Part shown: piece after piece, positions 1 to 13,500 of the stretch
How the letters are laid out: each line of letters starts with the position of its first letter
How positions within the stretch are numbered: the stretch's first letter is position 1
Source: Helicoverpa zea
Lineage: Eukaryota; Arthropoda; Insecta; Lepidoptera; Noctuidae
Direction of reading: 5' to 3'
Assembly (NCBI RefSeq): GCF_022581195.2
Contig: NC_061455.1
Coordinates: forward strand, 11,364,189 to 11,428,188
Length of the DNA: 64,000 nt
The notes under the pieces: model-generated
What the model saw: the letters and a program-made list of their open reading frames with translations, nothing else
Told to the model about the DNA's origin: nothing
Database searches by the model: none
Made by a program: the position numbers and the translations under genes

Positions 1-2418
1 TTAACGAGATTCGTTTATTAATTACTATATTACTAAGTACATTGACCATTGATGTAAGCCTAGGTCAAATAAACTAGAATCTAGATCATATCTAACCTCA
101 GCCTATATGCATTAAACGGTGAAATTTTCAATTAAATGAAACTTATAGAACTGGTGAGCAAGTCAAGGTTTTCACAAGGGCGAGACAGCGATGGCTGTGC
201 TTTCGAACTTGTTGGAAAATGTATAATACTGGGTTTTAGGATAAACAGATATGCATAGTATGAGATAGATAGGTAATTATTTTATTTTATTACACATGGC
301 AATAATTTGTAGTTTTCGCATGGTGATTTTGTTTTTTAAGTATCATTTTTAATATCAGGCAATGATGAAACGTATGTGATGTCTGGTCTACAATACTGGC
401 TGATTAAACTGAATTTATTAAATAAATAATTACCTAAAAACAATTTAATACAAGTTCATTAACATTTACACAGATGTGCAGTAGTGAAACGAACTTGCAT
501 TTTGGTTTCAAGTTTATATAAAAATTGAATTTATTCTTACTAAACCTATTGTTTTATACTTTCTACATAACATATTATTAGTTTTCAAAGTTTATATTTC
601 ACATTCAAAACTCAAGTAAACCATTTTCACCTGACACAAAGTCGACCCAAGTTTCGAAGCTCCCATAGTTTACAAACGTCGATAGTTCACGTAGATAAGT
701 TGACACCATCGTTGATGTCTTTCTGACGGCCGATGTTCCTTTGTAGGGACATATCGTATTGAGAGATACGGAATGTAGTCAATCGATGACTTACTAGCCG
801 TTTCTCGTAGTTTTACTCGCGTAGCAAGGGAACTACTTCTTGTACAAGGATAAAACTTAGTGCATGCGTTGGTTTAATGTATAAGCTGTATTATTGTGAA
901 ATCTGATTAAAATCTGTTTGGTAGTTTTAGCGTGAAAGCTAATTAATTGACGTAATATCCGTCCTCACAAACTTTTGCATTGAGGTATGATATGTTAAAA
1001 TGAACTTATGTCAGTTTCAAGGCAATATATTTTGTGTATGTGTGTACTTTGATCCCTGGGTAAGAAAGGACTGCCAAAAAAAACACATTTTAATCCAATA
1101 TAGCTAATCACAGATATGCAAATTAATCAAAGAGTCACCACTGTTTTTCCCTTTCTGCGAAATACAATAACACAATGTCACTAAAACATTAGGTTTCAGG
1201 AATATTCGTAATGCAGTTTGACTTTCACGCCTGTGTGATTCACAAACACAAAAAGTTTTTTTGTTGTAATTTACTTCGGTCACTGACCTTTACAATGACA
1301 AACTTCCTTCGAAACCACGTCATCACTTGACCACTGACTAATTTAGGGTCAAATAGTACCCTAGACCAATTGCACAAGGTTTAGTCATAAAAGCCTCCCC
1401 GCCGGACGTGACGTAACAACTTAGCATGATGAGTATTAATCGAGTGAAAGCCTTCAAACACCGGATATTGCAAACTACAGGAAGTTCCCATGAAAAGCGA
1501 ATCGACCTGAATTTCAGGATATCAGGAAATTGGTTGTATTGATGAATGTTTTTGCTAATATTTTGCGACGTAATTTGAACTGGGTTAGTCTTATATTTAT
1601 TTTAATGGGTTAATAGAAGGCTTTTGTGCCATTTAAAACTGGTTCATTTGAATCCTTTTGTTCATAAGTAAAATATCACATAATGATAATAGGTATTTCT
1701 ATGTTTACAAAAAATATGTATTTACTTAACTTCAACCGATATAATTAGGTACTTTTAAAATAGGTATCTTCACTGAATAATTCCATTAAAACCAATAAAC
1801 TATTGAAACCATTTGAACACTTTTTAATTTTATTACAAGTTATTCACTATTTTCATCAAGATAGATGTCAAAATATGTGCCAATATACCACAAAAATTGT
1901 GATTAGGAGCATAATGTCCAATTATAATACCTGATGACACTTATGCAAAATATATACATCTACATATTTTTACAACTATTAGGCGCCTGTAACATTTTAA
2001 TGTCCAACACAAAATAGATTATACTAGTAATAAAGACATTACTATGACGTCACCAGCTACTCTCGCGTGCCGACTCATACGCCGCAAGTTATCCGTTCAT
2101 AAAGCCATAAATTATTATAAACTACGTTAGTCAAGATCAGGCGAAATTAAATGGAAAGAGTGAAAACTTTCAGATTGCCTTGAAGATAGGTTATATTCTT
2201 GTGTAACTCGAAGATCTATGATAAATGATATCTATTTCACAAATTGATTGAAAGCAAAACTTTTACAGTTCAAAATAAAGGTAGAGGAGTCTTCACTACA
2301 CTAAATTAGTTACTATTAAACATAGATACTAATAAAATAAAGAGGACAAATTTTGTTTGCTGAAGGCTACAAAACTACAGAACCTATTGGAAAAATTCTT
2401 ACACAGTTGAAAAGCTCA

Positions 2419-2461
2419 CATTCCTCCCGAGTATGTGAGACATACATACTCGGGAGGAATG
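2419..2461. repeat. perfect 18-bp hairpin
   Basis: CATTCCTCCCGAGTATGT at 2419-2436 is exactly repeated inverted at 2444-2461, with a 7-nt loop. No element boundary is visible around it; it may be the centre of a degenerate foldback repeat. Confidence 0.85.
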
Positions 2462-2820
2462 ACAGACAGAAGTTCTCACGGAATGAGGGTGAAACCGCGT
2501 AAAAACAGCTAGTATTCCATAACATACTATCTATCTTAAATTCTTCCTGCCACTGGCAAAAAGACACACCTTAATAATTTATTTAGCTTCCGTGATGATC
2601 ACACCTATAGTCATTAAGCTCTATTTTCACTTATGACACTATTCAGGTATAATTAAATTAACTTCCGCAATGTTAAAATCTGCGACAAAAACATTAACTC
2701 GCAATCCCATAAAAACAAGCTTAGCACTTCAATTACATAAGTAAATTAAACACGAAATGTTCCGCATAATCTGTACTTAATTACATATGATATTACTAGT
2801 TCACGCCTTTTATAATACAC

Positions 2821-2912
2821 TAGCTTCTGCCAGCAGTTCCGTCCGTTCCCATCCCATGGGAACTACTGCGCGTACCGGGATAAAATAATGCTAATGTTAC
2901 TCAAAGACAATG
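2821..2912 (+). repeat. dispersed moth repeat fragment (GGATAAAA-type)
   Basis: The stretch has a run of the type 'cccatgggaactactgcg' followed by 'ccgggataaaa', a signature seen in many interspersed repeats of moth genomes. Related degenerate pieces occur near 820-860, 6655-6740 and 33995-34030. The family is recognised from general familiarity, not from a search. Confidence 0.5.
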
Positions 2913-3065
2913 CAGCTTTCTAAACGTGAAAGAATTTTTGAAATTGGTCCAGTGGTGTTTTAGTAGTTTATTTAGTTTATATGCATATTAAAAACAAAAA
3001 AAAAGTTTATATATAATCTATATACAATACATATATAAAAATGAATCCCTAGTCCCTTGGGTTGA

Positions 3066-3122
3066 ACTGCTGGAGTTCAGGCTTGATGCCGTGACCAAGG
3101 GACTGCTGGAGTTCAGGCTTGA
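3066..3122. repeat. two-unit tandem repeat
   Basis: A 21-nt unit beginning actgctggagttcaggct occurs at 3066 and again at 3102, a period of 36 nt. Flanking 'agtcccttgg' and 'ccaagggact' segments are mutually inverted. The downstream run 'gtgaaaccgcgggcggaagc' (3148-3175) resembles the tail of dispersed moth repeats. Confidence 0.7.
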
Positions 3123-3419
3123 GGTAGTTACTAGTTATATATCTCGGGATGCAGGTGAAACCGCGGGCGGAAGCTAGTATTAATATAAAAACACAAAATG
3201 GTCTACACAATCTAACCTTAATTACATATGCTATTACTAGTTCACGCCTGTTATACATGGTGTATGCAAAAGTTAAGGAGTGCCGAATACTGAGAAATTA
3301 TTCATGGGTAGGAATAACTCGTTAATATAGACACACCCTGTGTTATTAAGCTGTGGTTTGCATGATTTGATTATCTCAAATTGCATACCAAGGTCTTTTT
3401 TATGGGAAAACAGCAAATG

Positions 3420-3570
3420 ACCCCTTCCTGTCGGTAAGCAGCGCGAGGGAGTGTCAGACTCTTACTGACTAAACCCCATCATATTCCTTCTGAAGCCCTT
3501 TATGTATCAGGGTTGCGGTAACTCTTTCGCACAATCCAGCAGTCCCGGCAGGGGCATACGAAGGTCTTCC
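3420..3570 (+). repeat. dispersed repeat, family A, copy 1
   Basis: The core reads as cttactgactaaa, then a segment like 'ttctgaagccctttatgta', then 'cagggttgcggtaa'. The same ordered words recur at about 18030-18160 (+), 25960-26105 (+) and 51580-51730 (-), so this is one interspersed family with four copies in the window. Confidence 0.6.
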
Positions 3571-3950
3571 TTTAAGGAAAAGTTAGCTCCATGCTTTTAT
3601 TAATGGTATAATAGAGTATGGAGTTACCTTAATAAATAGAAGTACTAAAAGCTAACCAAAACAAATATTGTCTATGTGATCTTTTCATGTAAGATTTAAA
3701 TTTTCATTGTAAAAAAATAAGGTCATTTAAAAAGAAATGAGAGACAGAAACCTACTTTTTGTACACAACACTCTTACATTTAACATCAATTTACTGTTCA
3801 TCCATATAAATCACTATTCCTTTTTTACACTAAAGTAAAAAATGCAACAAATTTTAAAATAATTTCAACTTAAACAGGCTAATACGTCATTAAATTACGT
3901 TGAACATGTTACACTTGTTAAAATAAATTATCCGGCAAAATATACTTAAG

Positions 3951-4145
3951 TTAGGGTGCTTCTACACGATGCATGAAGCTGGAGCGAGTTAACATGCGCA
4001 AGTGACAAATGACAAGAGCACGCGGGTGGGTATCTTACTTTGATACATGCGCGAGTCGCTAGATCCGAGCGTTTTTTAAATGCATGTAACCTGCGCATGT
4101 ACCTCAACATGCGCAAGTTACTTGCACCGTGTAGACGCACCCTTA
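3951..4145. mobile_element. MITE with imperfect inverted ends (TTAGGGTGC type)
   Basis: The left end TTAGGGTGCTTCTACACG and the reverse complement of the right end TTAAGGGTGCGTCTACACGG are near-identical over roughly 24 nt. The interior is full of CATGCGCA / TGCGCATG words. At about 195 bp and without coding capacity it fits a non-autonomous inverted-repeat element. Flanking TTAA-like sequence could be the target duplication. Confidence 0.7.
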
Positions 4146-5092
4146 AGCAATGCAGTCTCCACTTAAGTTACGTTTAAGCAAGCTAAACTCGATGCAGACA
4201 GCGAATAAATTTATGTTGTGCCTACTTCTAGTAAATTACTATAACTATAATTTAATCTAATTTACATAAACTATTTCGCCTTAGTGTAACCTCAATTTTC
4301 GCGAACATTTATCAAGCACATTTGTTTTAGTATTAAATAACGACAAGCTTATTACTTCGCGTAATGTGCAATGGGTATTAGGTTGCTAATAAATATAATG
4401 AGATTATAATACATGCAAAATAACTTTCATTTAAAGTCGCCAGAAACATTGTAGCAACTATGCCTATGTCGTAGCAGCATATGAAACCACAAAAGTATTT
4501 TATTCTTCTTTATCTTTGTTATTAAAAATATTTTAATCAATTTAAACAAAAAAAAACATTTTACCCCAATCCGATTCGTATCATCATCATTCTTGCCCCC
4601 TTATCCAAATTGGTATCAAAAATTCTTGTTCCTCAACCACTGCGGTAAAAGAGTCATCTACCAAAAAAACTGAACCAGTTCAAGACAATTGAAGAACTTA
4701 AGAACTTGCCTCTACAACGCCATCTACGAGTGCTCGAGTTTTTTCATTCAATTCTTAAGAACGACAGTAGAGGCCGCCCGAAACGGTAAACAAGTGAAAA
4801 CCGCCCAAACAATTACTTGGTTACCATGACTGCAAATTGTTTAGGCTTGGAAGACTTTTTAAGGTAACTTGGAGTTAAAAAGTTAAAAGTTACCCTTTAT
4901 ACAAAAGCATGCCCAGGAATCTGAAGGGAAAAAATCATGCTCTTAGTAAATAACTATTACCATTAGTCCGAAGGGTAAGGTAATATAAGTATCTAAAGAC
5001 CATCTTCGATTGAGCAAACGGTTGACAATACAATCAAAATGCAATACGTTAATATGCCTTCTGTAAAAAAATCCATAACAAAGCATAGGCCT

Positions 5093-5478
5093 GGGCCCCG
5101 ATTCTCCTAAGTTAATAATGTCAAAATCGAATAGAAAACGAATCGCAATATGATCGCAATAGCAGTTTTAACCATATCGGGCATTCTCCTACTAATAAAA
5201 GACCAATCGTATTCGATTGACATTTGATTGGTGTGCGATTGGTCTGCTATTTTGGTGATTTTGGTATATACGGTAGTTTGCTCTACAATCATATTGCAAT
5301 CGTAAATCATTTGCAGACAGAATGATTCATTATGAATGACAGAAAAGGATAAAAACGTTTATTTCAAAGAAAAAATAGCGGAATGCCACATACGCTTCAA
5401 TCGTAATCGAGTCGGGATTGGATCGCAGTCGAATGTGAATCGTATGTTGCGTAAGTAAAATTAGGAGAATCGGGCCCC
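5093..5478. mobile_element. MITE with GGGGCCCGATTCTCC ends
   Basis: GGGCCCCGATTCTCCTAA at 5093-5110 is matched by TTAGGAGAATCGGGCCCC at 5461-5478, the inverted counterpart. The 386-bp interior is noncoding and contains further inverted words (gattcgat/atcgaatc). This is a typical non-autonomous DNA element; the superfamily cannot be fixed from the ends alone. Confidence 0.75.
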
Positions 5479-7398
5479 TGTAGCGATTTTAGTTCCAATA
5501 CCTACGTGTCGCATATTTGAAGCAACTTTCCAAAAGAAATATTCAATTTGGATGTTTGATTTTTTCACATATTTGTTTACAGGTTGAAAGAATTGTTCAT
5601 TGTACCTGCTGAACATTGAAAAAAAAAATCATTAGGTGCCCCATATTTCACCACCTTGCTTAATCTTACGTAATAAGGACTTACACCATCAACGGCTACT
5701 GAGAAATAGCCAGCAGCGTTCTTCGTGACAGATTAATGCATACACGGTGCAAATATAACGATAACAGTAATTTCGCAAAACATCATTAAGCTAATTAGAA
5801 TAGGCACGCTCGCAATGCAGTAATCATTCTAGGGAGGGTAGAAGTACCCTCTCACTGCCAATCGGGTGGGAGAAATTACAAACTATAAGCGAAAAGCGAG
5901 TAGGTACTAAAAAAGCTTTATTTTGCTTTAAAAAATCATCAATCAGCTTCATTTTATGCGTAACTAATTTCACTGAAAATTAAGAAATTAATTAGAAGAA
6001 CAGACTATATAAAGACAAAAATTAAAAACAAAACGTCGTTCAAAACCTGAAGACCATGAAGTCTTTACAATGCAACTACATTAAAACCTCTTTTGTAGAA
6101 TCAAAATTCGAATACATTAAAGTTCTTTAAACAAAACGAAGGACGCGCGTATTTTTTTAGATCCGAATTTAGTTTTTTATGAACAACTGATAAACGTTTT
6201 TAATTTAATTATTTTTCTTTTTTGACATAAGTATTTAAAGTATTGTTATTCTTTAGCTTTGTTGTGACCAAATAAAGAAAATGTTGCATAGAAAACAGGT
6301 AGGTAATTAGGTGAAAATTAACACTTTATTATGCAAATTATTTAGAAGATTACATGACCATGTAAATTATTTTTTACTGCAGCATTAAATAACAATCTTG
6401 TGGCATAAACCACACTGAAAGGCTCTATTTATCAGCACGAAGCGAAACTTGCAAGAGACCGTAACGGACAATTACTGGCTGAAGTGTTTTCAAAGGAATC
6501 ATGATAAACATAGGTGATAAACAAAGTCTTACAAGAAGGTATGCTATTTTATAACAATTGGCTATAATTTGATACTTTTTTTTTGCCATTCAAAAAGTTC
6601 AAGGTTATTTATTTGATTCTGTTCATGTTGTGCTTACCCCGCTGTTTTACCTGTAGGAAATACTTTCCGTAGTCGGATAAAAAGTAGCCTATGCCCTTTC
6701 TCAGACACTGGACTAGACTAACTAGATCTTTAGAGCGAAAACACAATAGGTTATTATAGACAAAGTTATTTTTGCATTTATAATACCTGTTTGTAAGAAT
6801 GTATGTATTAATAAAATTTATTGTTTCTAGTTGTTGAATTTAGTAGCTGAAAAGGTCTAATTGCTACCGGACTACAATTTGCAGTCGGCTGCAGTTTTGG
6901 CTTGTGGTCAAATTGCAGTTATTTTGTACGCTATCTTAGATCTTGCATCTGAAATTAGTTTTGTTATGTGTTTAATTTATAATGCAAATTTTTTTAATAT
7001 TGTGTTTTGTAGCTAAGCATTTTTTGGAATTAAATTGTGTTACAAAGGAACCTATATATTTTAACGTTTTTTGCTTTAATTTATACTTACATAAAATGCA
7101 GACAGGGCTCCAAATCTTTGGAGGGAAAAATAGTTTTTGGAACATCCCTAATTACCTACTATATTTTTAAATTAAGCCATACATTACATTAGAATAACAG
7201 TATATAACAATAGAAGGATAATATTGCAGAATTCTGTATCCAGCTCAAGTTTATTTCATTTTGGGAGCAAAAGTCTCATAACTCGATAACAAATCAAACA
7301 ACAAACTTATCTTGCTTTTCTTCAATCAATCTTCTAGTTCATTACATAGTTTGAATATGAATGCAATACTAATTATAATATTATTGTGTTTGTTTCAG

Positions 7399-7500
7399 AC
7401 GACAGGCATGACACCGCTGATGTACGCGGTGAAGGACAACCGCACATCTTTTGTGGAGCGGCTCATTGAACTCGGATCCGATGTTGGCGCTAGGAATAAT
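7399..7500 (+). CDS. nompC: nompC exon, first recognisable ankyrin segment
   Basis: Acceptor tgtttcag precedes 7399 and donor gtaagt follows 7500. It encodes 34 residues (TTGMTPLMYAVKDNR... to GSDVGARNN), phase 0 to 0. The next exon (11929-12030, 34 residues, starting DNYNVLHISAMYSRED) continues the repeat after a 4.4-kb intron, and 12312-12428 (39 residues, SRQQTAVHLVASRQTG...) follows. Confidence 0.9.
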
Positions 7501-10500
7501 GTAAGTACTTATTTTATAAGTGTAAGTATTAATTTATGTGTTATAAAGTCAAATACCTAAGTATTCAACATTGGCTGCTAATCTTTTTTGAACGTTAAAA
7601 ATACATAAGTAAGCCCCCAAAAAGTTGGGAAGTAGCAGGACGCGGGTGAAAGCCGAAATTAGCTATCATTTTGTTATATAATATTTGAAGCTCACTGAAT
7701 CTGATCAATACAATTTTATATGTATTATTGAATACTCAAAAACATTTAAAGCAAAGTATTCTTGACAAAGCTGTGAGTACTTGTGCAATAAATACGAGTA
7801 ATTAACATCGTGTAAGTAGGTTCGCGTCTTGAAAGAAAGCAAACTGGAACGAAGGGGTAATTTCCTATAAGGCGTGCCAACCTGCCACCGTAAGGCCCTA
7901 CGTATACAAACAGCGATAATGTACCGTAAATGTTTTGTTTAGTAATTTTCTCGACTGCGTTTCCCGATTGTGTGATCGAATATTACCTACAGTAAAAAAA
8001 AATGTAATCCGATTACTTAAAACTAAAAGTATTAAAATAAAAAATCACTTCTGGACAAAGCACTTTTGTAACTAACTTAGGAACAGTTATATTACCATTA
8101 TTATATAACTAAGTTAGCTTTACTTCTCGATACTCTGCTGGAAAAAACTGTTTTTTCTGCACCAGCTTAATTCGTTCACTATCATGAATCCCCAAGTTCA
8201 ACCAACAAAAATACGAAATAAACGCTCGCACTCACTACACCACGAACTTTATATAACTAAGTTATAGCGCAAGTTTCATGCCTACCGTCACAGATCGTCT
8301 GATAGCACTCCACAAGCAATTTATGCTCATAACCTGTAATAGGTCAGAACTAAGCCCGGTCCGACTTACAAGAAAATGCATTATGGACTCGAAGCTCTAA
8401 TATTTACTGAATATGAACGGAAAATGTCTGTGGTTACCCACTATTTCTGGCTACATTGCAATATTTTTGCATATATTTAGGATTCGCGTTATACCAGTTT
8501 TCCACTTTTGCTTTGATACTAGAAAAGCTCAGATTCTTAATGTAATTATGTTTTAAAAAACTCAATCTCAGTCTCACTTTTGGTCTTATCAATGTAATTT
8601 AGGAACCGTTCGTTAGTTATCGAGAGTATACATGGGCTCTGATTTCATAAGCATTTTTCTCGTACTAGAAATGAAAAACAATGAAGAGGGTATTTTTGGA
8701 GGAAGAAACTTTATATTGGATATATCAATATACAAAACTATCCTGAAAAATCTCTTAATACACGCAGATAATATTAGAGGTATATGTAAGATTAGATACG
8801 GCTAAACTTATAAGTATCTTCGGTTTGTATTTTACTTATAGATACCAAAATACATTCATTGATATAAGTACCTACAGCAATTCAAAAAATCAAGCAGTAA
8901 TTTTAGTACCAAAAACAAACATTTAAGCGATCAACGGGTTCTTTCTATTTATCTTTAATTCAGTCCGAGTACAATTTCAGCTAGTTTTGCGTGGTTAAGA
9001 TTGATATCTTTTCTTGAAAACTTCCAAATGAGTAGTTGTTGTAGCTTTGATTGCACTCTACGAAAGTAAATTACCCATTTCTTGGATGTGACGTCATATT
9101 TTAAGTATTGCCTTCTATTATATGATGAATTAGCTATAGCAACATTGTCTTTGTACCTGCTGTATATCGTGGTGAAGATATACGCAACACACAATTGATT
9201 TTATATTATTCTATAATTAACGACATACAAGAGATTAAAAAATCTTTAAGCTCTCATACGTGATTTCTTATTTAAAAATTCAATTTAGTCTCTGAGCTTG
9301 AATATAGGTATCAAAATCAAAATCTCGGGTGCAAATGTATGTCATTCAAATAGTCGTCGTTATAATTGGTATGCATTTTTAACGTACTGCGCATATTTTA
9401 TTTCGTTGCACGTGTTTGTAATAAAATATTTAATTAAGTAAACACTCTAAAAGGCTGTACTTACTGTACTGTCTTACACGTATGAAAACCACGTTTGCGT
9501 AATGGTACCTTGCTAAACTGCCGAACTGATGGTCCCGGGTTCGATCAACATTTGTGTGATGAGCATGCTTGTTGACTGTGGTCTGGGTGTCGTAACATGT
9601 GGAGTTATAAGTATATGTAATTTAGTTGTGTTAGCACCCAAACTGATAAATAGCTTACCATGGGGCTGCCCTACCGTGTGTGAAAGTATCGCGATATTTA
9701 TATTTAAGTCCTTGTAAAATACTGGAACTCATACACTCGGTTAGACTGGAAGCCGACCCCAACATTGTTGGAGAAAGGCTCGGAAGATGAAGATGATGAA
9801 GTCTACATAATAAACTGAACAATCACAAAAACATTCTTGATTCATCTCCCAAGAAAAAAATATCGCCACTTCAAAACTTTTTCTTCAATACTATCGAATG
9901 TTTAGTTTCCTAAGGTCCATGAGTCAGGGGCCGTGAGCGTGACATTAAGCAACAAATGGCACGAGGTGACCACGGCACGCGACTCCCACATTACACATGC
10001 TTACATACAAATGTACGCAGCTCACACTCAACTATTTCCTCTGGTGAACACGTGGCCGTTGACTTTTTGACTTTAAAGTGATATGAATGACGTGGAATGA
10101 CGTCACTTCTATTAACATTACAACGAATACGAAATTCAATAATATCGTGTTCCATAGAAAAGGAACTGCGATTATAAAAGTGTGTGAGAAGCCGTGCTAC
10201 GTGCGGCAGGATGCTGACTTCTTTCTAGATTTGATTGGTCCACAACAAACATAATAAGACATGTATTGGATTCAAAATCACTTTCGCCCTTTTCAGCGAA
10301 TGGTCAAAATCTTAATTACTCAATCCATTCTAGGAGATTCTAACTTTTTAGTACACTAATGCCCTCTATTGATGGATGTGTGAAATGCTACAAGTTCTTT
10401 TACCTACCGAGTTCGTGGTTCTCTTCAGTTGCAACTACATAGTTCCTAATGCTTAGTTTTTGAATAAAACTTAAAGAAAGACCTACCTCATTTATTGGCA

Positions 10501-13500
10501 CAAAATAAGTTTAAAGACTAAAACAAGATAAAAATTTAAAGTATTCACAAGGTTTTTAAATCATGTTGTCATCAGCCCTTGTGTCTTTGCTTATTCCAAA
10601 TTAAGCAATGTACTTTACCCATATTTTGGTCACACTTATCTATACTTTTCTTTCCCCCATCATACACAACAACACTATGCAAAAAAATAAAATCGTTTAG
10701 AACAACATAGTAATTAAAGTACTATAGGTAGCAAACATAGGTCAGTTTGCATGAATATCGAAGTAAGCTAATGTCTTAGCCGTCCGGCACGCGATCTATC
10801 AACAAACATACGTTGTGTATGGACATATTTACCACGCAAAAGTATGTACGAAGGAAATTGTACCAACATTACCTACAATTTTATGTAGGTAATTTGGTGA
10901 CACCGATAGAAATTATGACCGTTTGGTGGACCCAAGGTCGCATTCTTAGCCATAATGTTAGGCTAAAGAGTTTAATTTGGTAGTGCGTATTTTTTTATTA
11001 CTTTTATTGGTACACTATTTTGCACCGGTGATTTTATTCCGAGCTTAAAATAAATAAAACCTACCGACACAGGCTATATAATACTCAAAGAATTCTTCAG
11101 TAGTTCCTGACGTTAACACTTTCAAGACGTACAGTCGTCAGCTTTACAATATAAGTATAGTTTGGAACTTTACGTTTTATCAAATCCACATAATATTTGA
11201 TAAGCTAGGATAAATCTTAACGTATTCGTAATTTGCGGTGAAAATAGTGTACCAACTACAACAAACCTACGCAAGCTACGAAGTTTGCATTGTCGTAGTC
11301 ACCGCTACGCCGTAGACCTGCTACGCTATAGTCTATAAGTTTTTATAACTTTTGCAAATGAAGCAATTTTAAGAAAATTCCTCTATTTCCCCCTAACTTA
11401 GTATTTATGGACGCTATAATACGACGCCGGGAAACTAACCCTGAAATTCAAAACAAATTTTATGGCGTCTACGTTTCTATTTCATTTTTTGCCAATAAAA
11501 GCTATTCGGGGCTAATGTTTTCGATCTAGATTCGTACCGGTCTGTTGTTAGTACTTAGAATCTTACTAAAAATCTGCTTAGGAAATGTAGATCTTATCTT
11601 AGTGTCGTAACAGGGTAATATTTTAAGCAGGCTTTACAAAAAATATAGAAAATCGTAACGTGAATTGGATTGTCTATGAAAGAAAATACTTAATTTTTAA
11701 TCGATTATGGCAAACAACAAAAGAAAGACAACAATTATAAAAAAGAATTCACAAAATAGCTAAACAGTGCTTTCAGATCAACATACAACTCGAAAAAAAT
11801 AATAATACTCATACGCGGGCCTCGTTATTTTGTCACGAATATAACAATTTCACGATGGGAACATAAGTAGTACCCAGTATATTGTGTAAAAACATGTATG
11901 TCAAAGCTTTATGTCTTTCTTTTCCCAGGACAACTACAATGTACTTCACATATCAGCAATGTACTCGAGAGAGGACATCGTCAAGCTACTGCTGTCCAAG
12001 AGAGGTGTCGACCCATTTGCCACCGGAGGGGTGAGATATTACCGACAATTTACTTACAAATTTTTTTATATAAATCACCAAAGATTTCTTGTTGACATAT
12101 AAACAGAAAAGAAATGTATATTCATGTACCTACATGCAGCTTTCGCTTTTAATTCTACACGAGCAAAACAAAAAGAAAATAAAAGAAAACTAGGTCTGCA
12201 ATTACGTATAACTCCCATATTACTCAAGCAAAACATAGAATTTTGCTTCGCAAACTCGTAGCTTTGTTTATTTTATATTAATAGTTGTTTAACATAGCGT
12301 GTTGATTGCAGAGCCGGCAGCAAACAGCTGTGCACCTGGTGGCCAGCAGACAAACTGGAACTGCCACCAGCATACTGAGAGCCTTGCTCACGGCAGCTGG
12401 GAAGGATATCAGACTTAGAGTTGATGGGGTAAGGATGACTTAGAAAAAAATATCTTTAAAACTAGGTAGTTTTAAAGATATTTCTAAGATATTAACTAGG
12501 TACTTCATAGGTACGTAGTGTAGTAACGTGAAGGTTTGAGATGCAACTGTTTGATTGATAAGAAGACGCTCCATTGTTTATTCGCGATGTTCATCTTCTT
12601 TGCATAAAAGGTCGTTTACTTACTGTCTGTTGTAAGTACGACGACCGATACCTACCTGTATCGATACCTATGTCTAGCAAATACATAAATGTATGCAAAT
12701 TGGAAATAGTAAAACTAAACGACCCATGCGAATTGTGTTCAATAAATTTTAAGCTTTATAGCGCTGATATTAGAGTTATGATTTGTATACGCGAGTGGTG
12801 AACGGGCGTGGATGCAGCGTCGTCGCAGCCATCGCGTGCAGCCGCGCCGCCTGGCACCGCCATCCGCCTGATTCAGGAACTACCCCCGAAAACACCCTAA
12901 AACACAACCTGTAAACAAAACTCTACGTTTACACTGTGAGCTGAATCAACTCCATGAGTACCCACGAATAAAACTTTCCAACTTATCGTGCCATCATTTA
13001 ACGTAACACGCAGCGACTGACTGAAATAATCCGACAATAACTAATTATGAGCGAATTCCCGCAAAACGCGATTGTCGCGCACCGCGGCGTCTCCCCAAGG
13101 CTGACGTGTAAGGACATTCCGACAGTAGGAACGAGCCACCCTGTACGAATAGAAACTAGCTAATTATCCGTCGAGCTTTAGCCGCCGAGTAAACGTCACA
13201 GCGCGAATTTACAATGCAAATCAGTCGCTGAATATTAGTTACAACGTCAGCGCTGAAATTCAAAATTACTAATTTTAATACAATAAGTCTCAGTCGGTCC
13301 TTCGTCACGACTAGAGGAAGGCAGCTTTGCCATGGCCTCCGACGTGCGCTCGTGTAGCTAGTACCTAGTACTCATGGAGGATCAAGTACGTATCACTGGG
13401 TCTGAGCGTGACGTACAAAACTTAGTAAATCGGAAATCGTGTCAATTTCGAATGCATCGGTATTCAGTGAGAAGCACGATAGACGATCGATTATACGTTA

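Larger units (their letters stand above)
1..7398. other. noncoding stretch upstream of first recognised nompC exon
   Basis: No open reading frame here resembles a known protein or has good splice signals. The stretch is AT-rich and holds several repeats listed separately. Because the first recognisable nompC exon begins at an acceptor at 7399 in phase 0, the 5' nompC exon(s) encoding the family's N-terminal region lie either here unrecognised or upstream of the window. It is most likely intron of nompC, possibly with 5' flank. Confidence 0.5.

Noticed and set aside
9496..9550. Possible functional tRNA gene
   Set aside because: Only B-box-like and weak A-box-like words; no cloverleaf pairing, and the downstream body is SINE.
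9529..9717. 62-residue frame
   Set aside because: It lies inside the tRNA-derived SINE.
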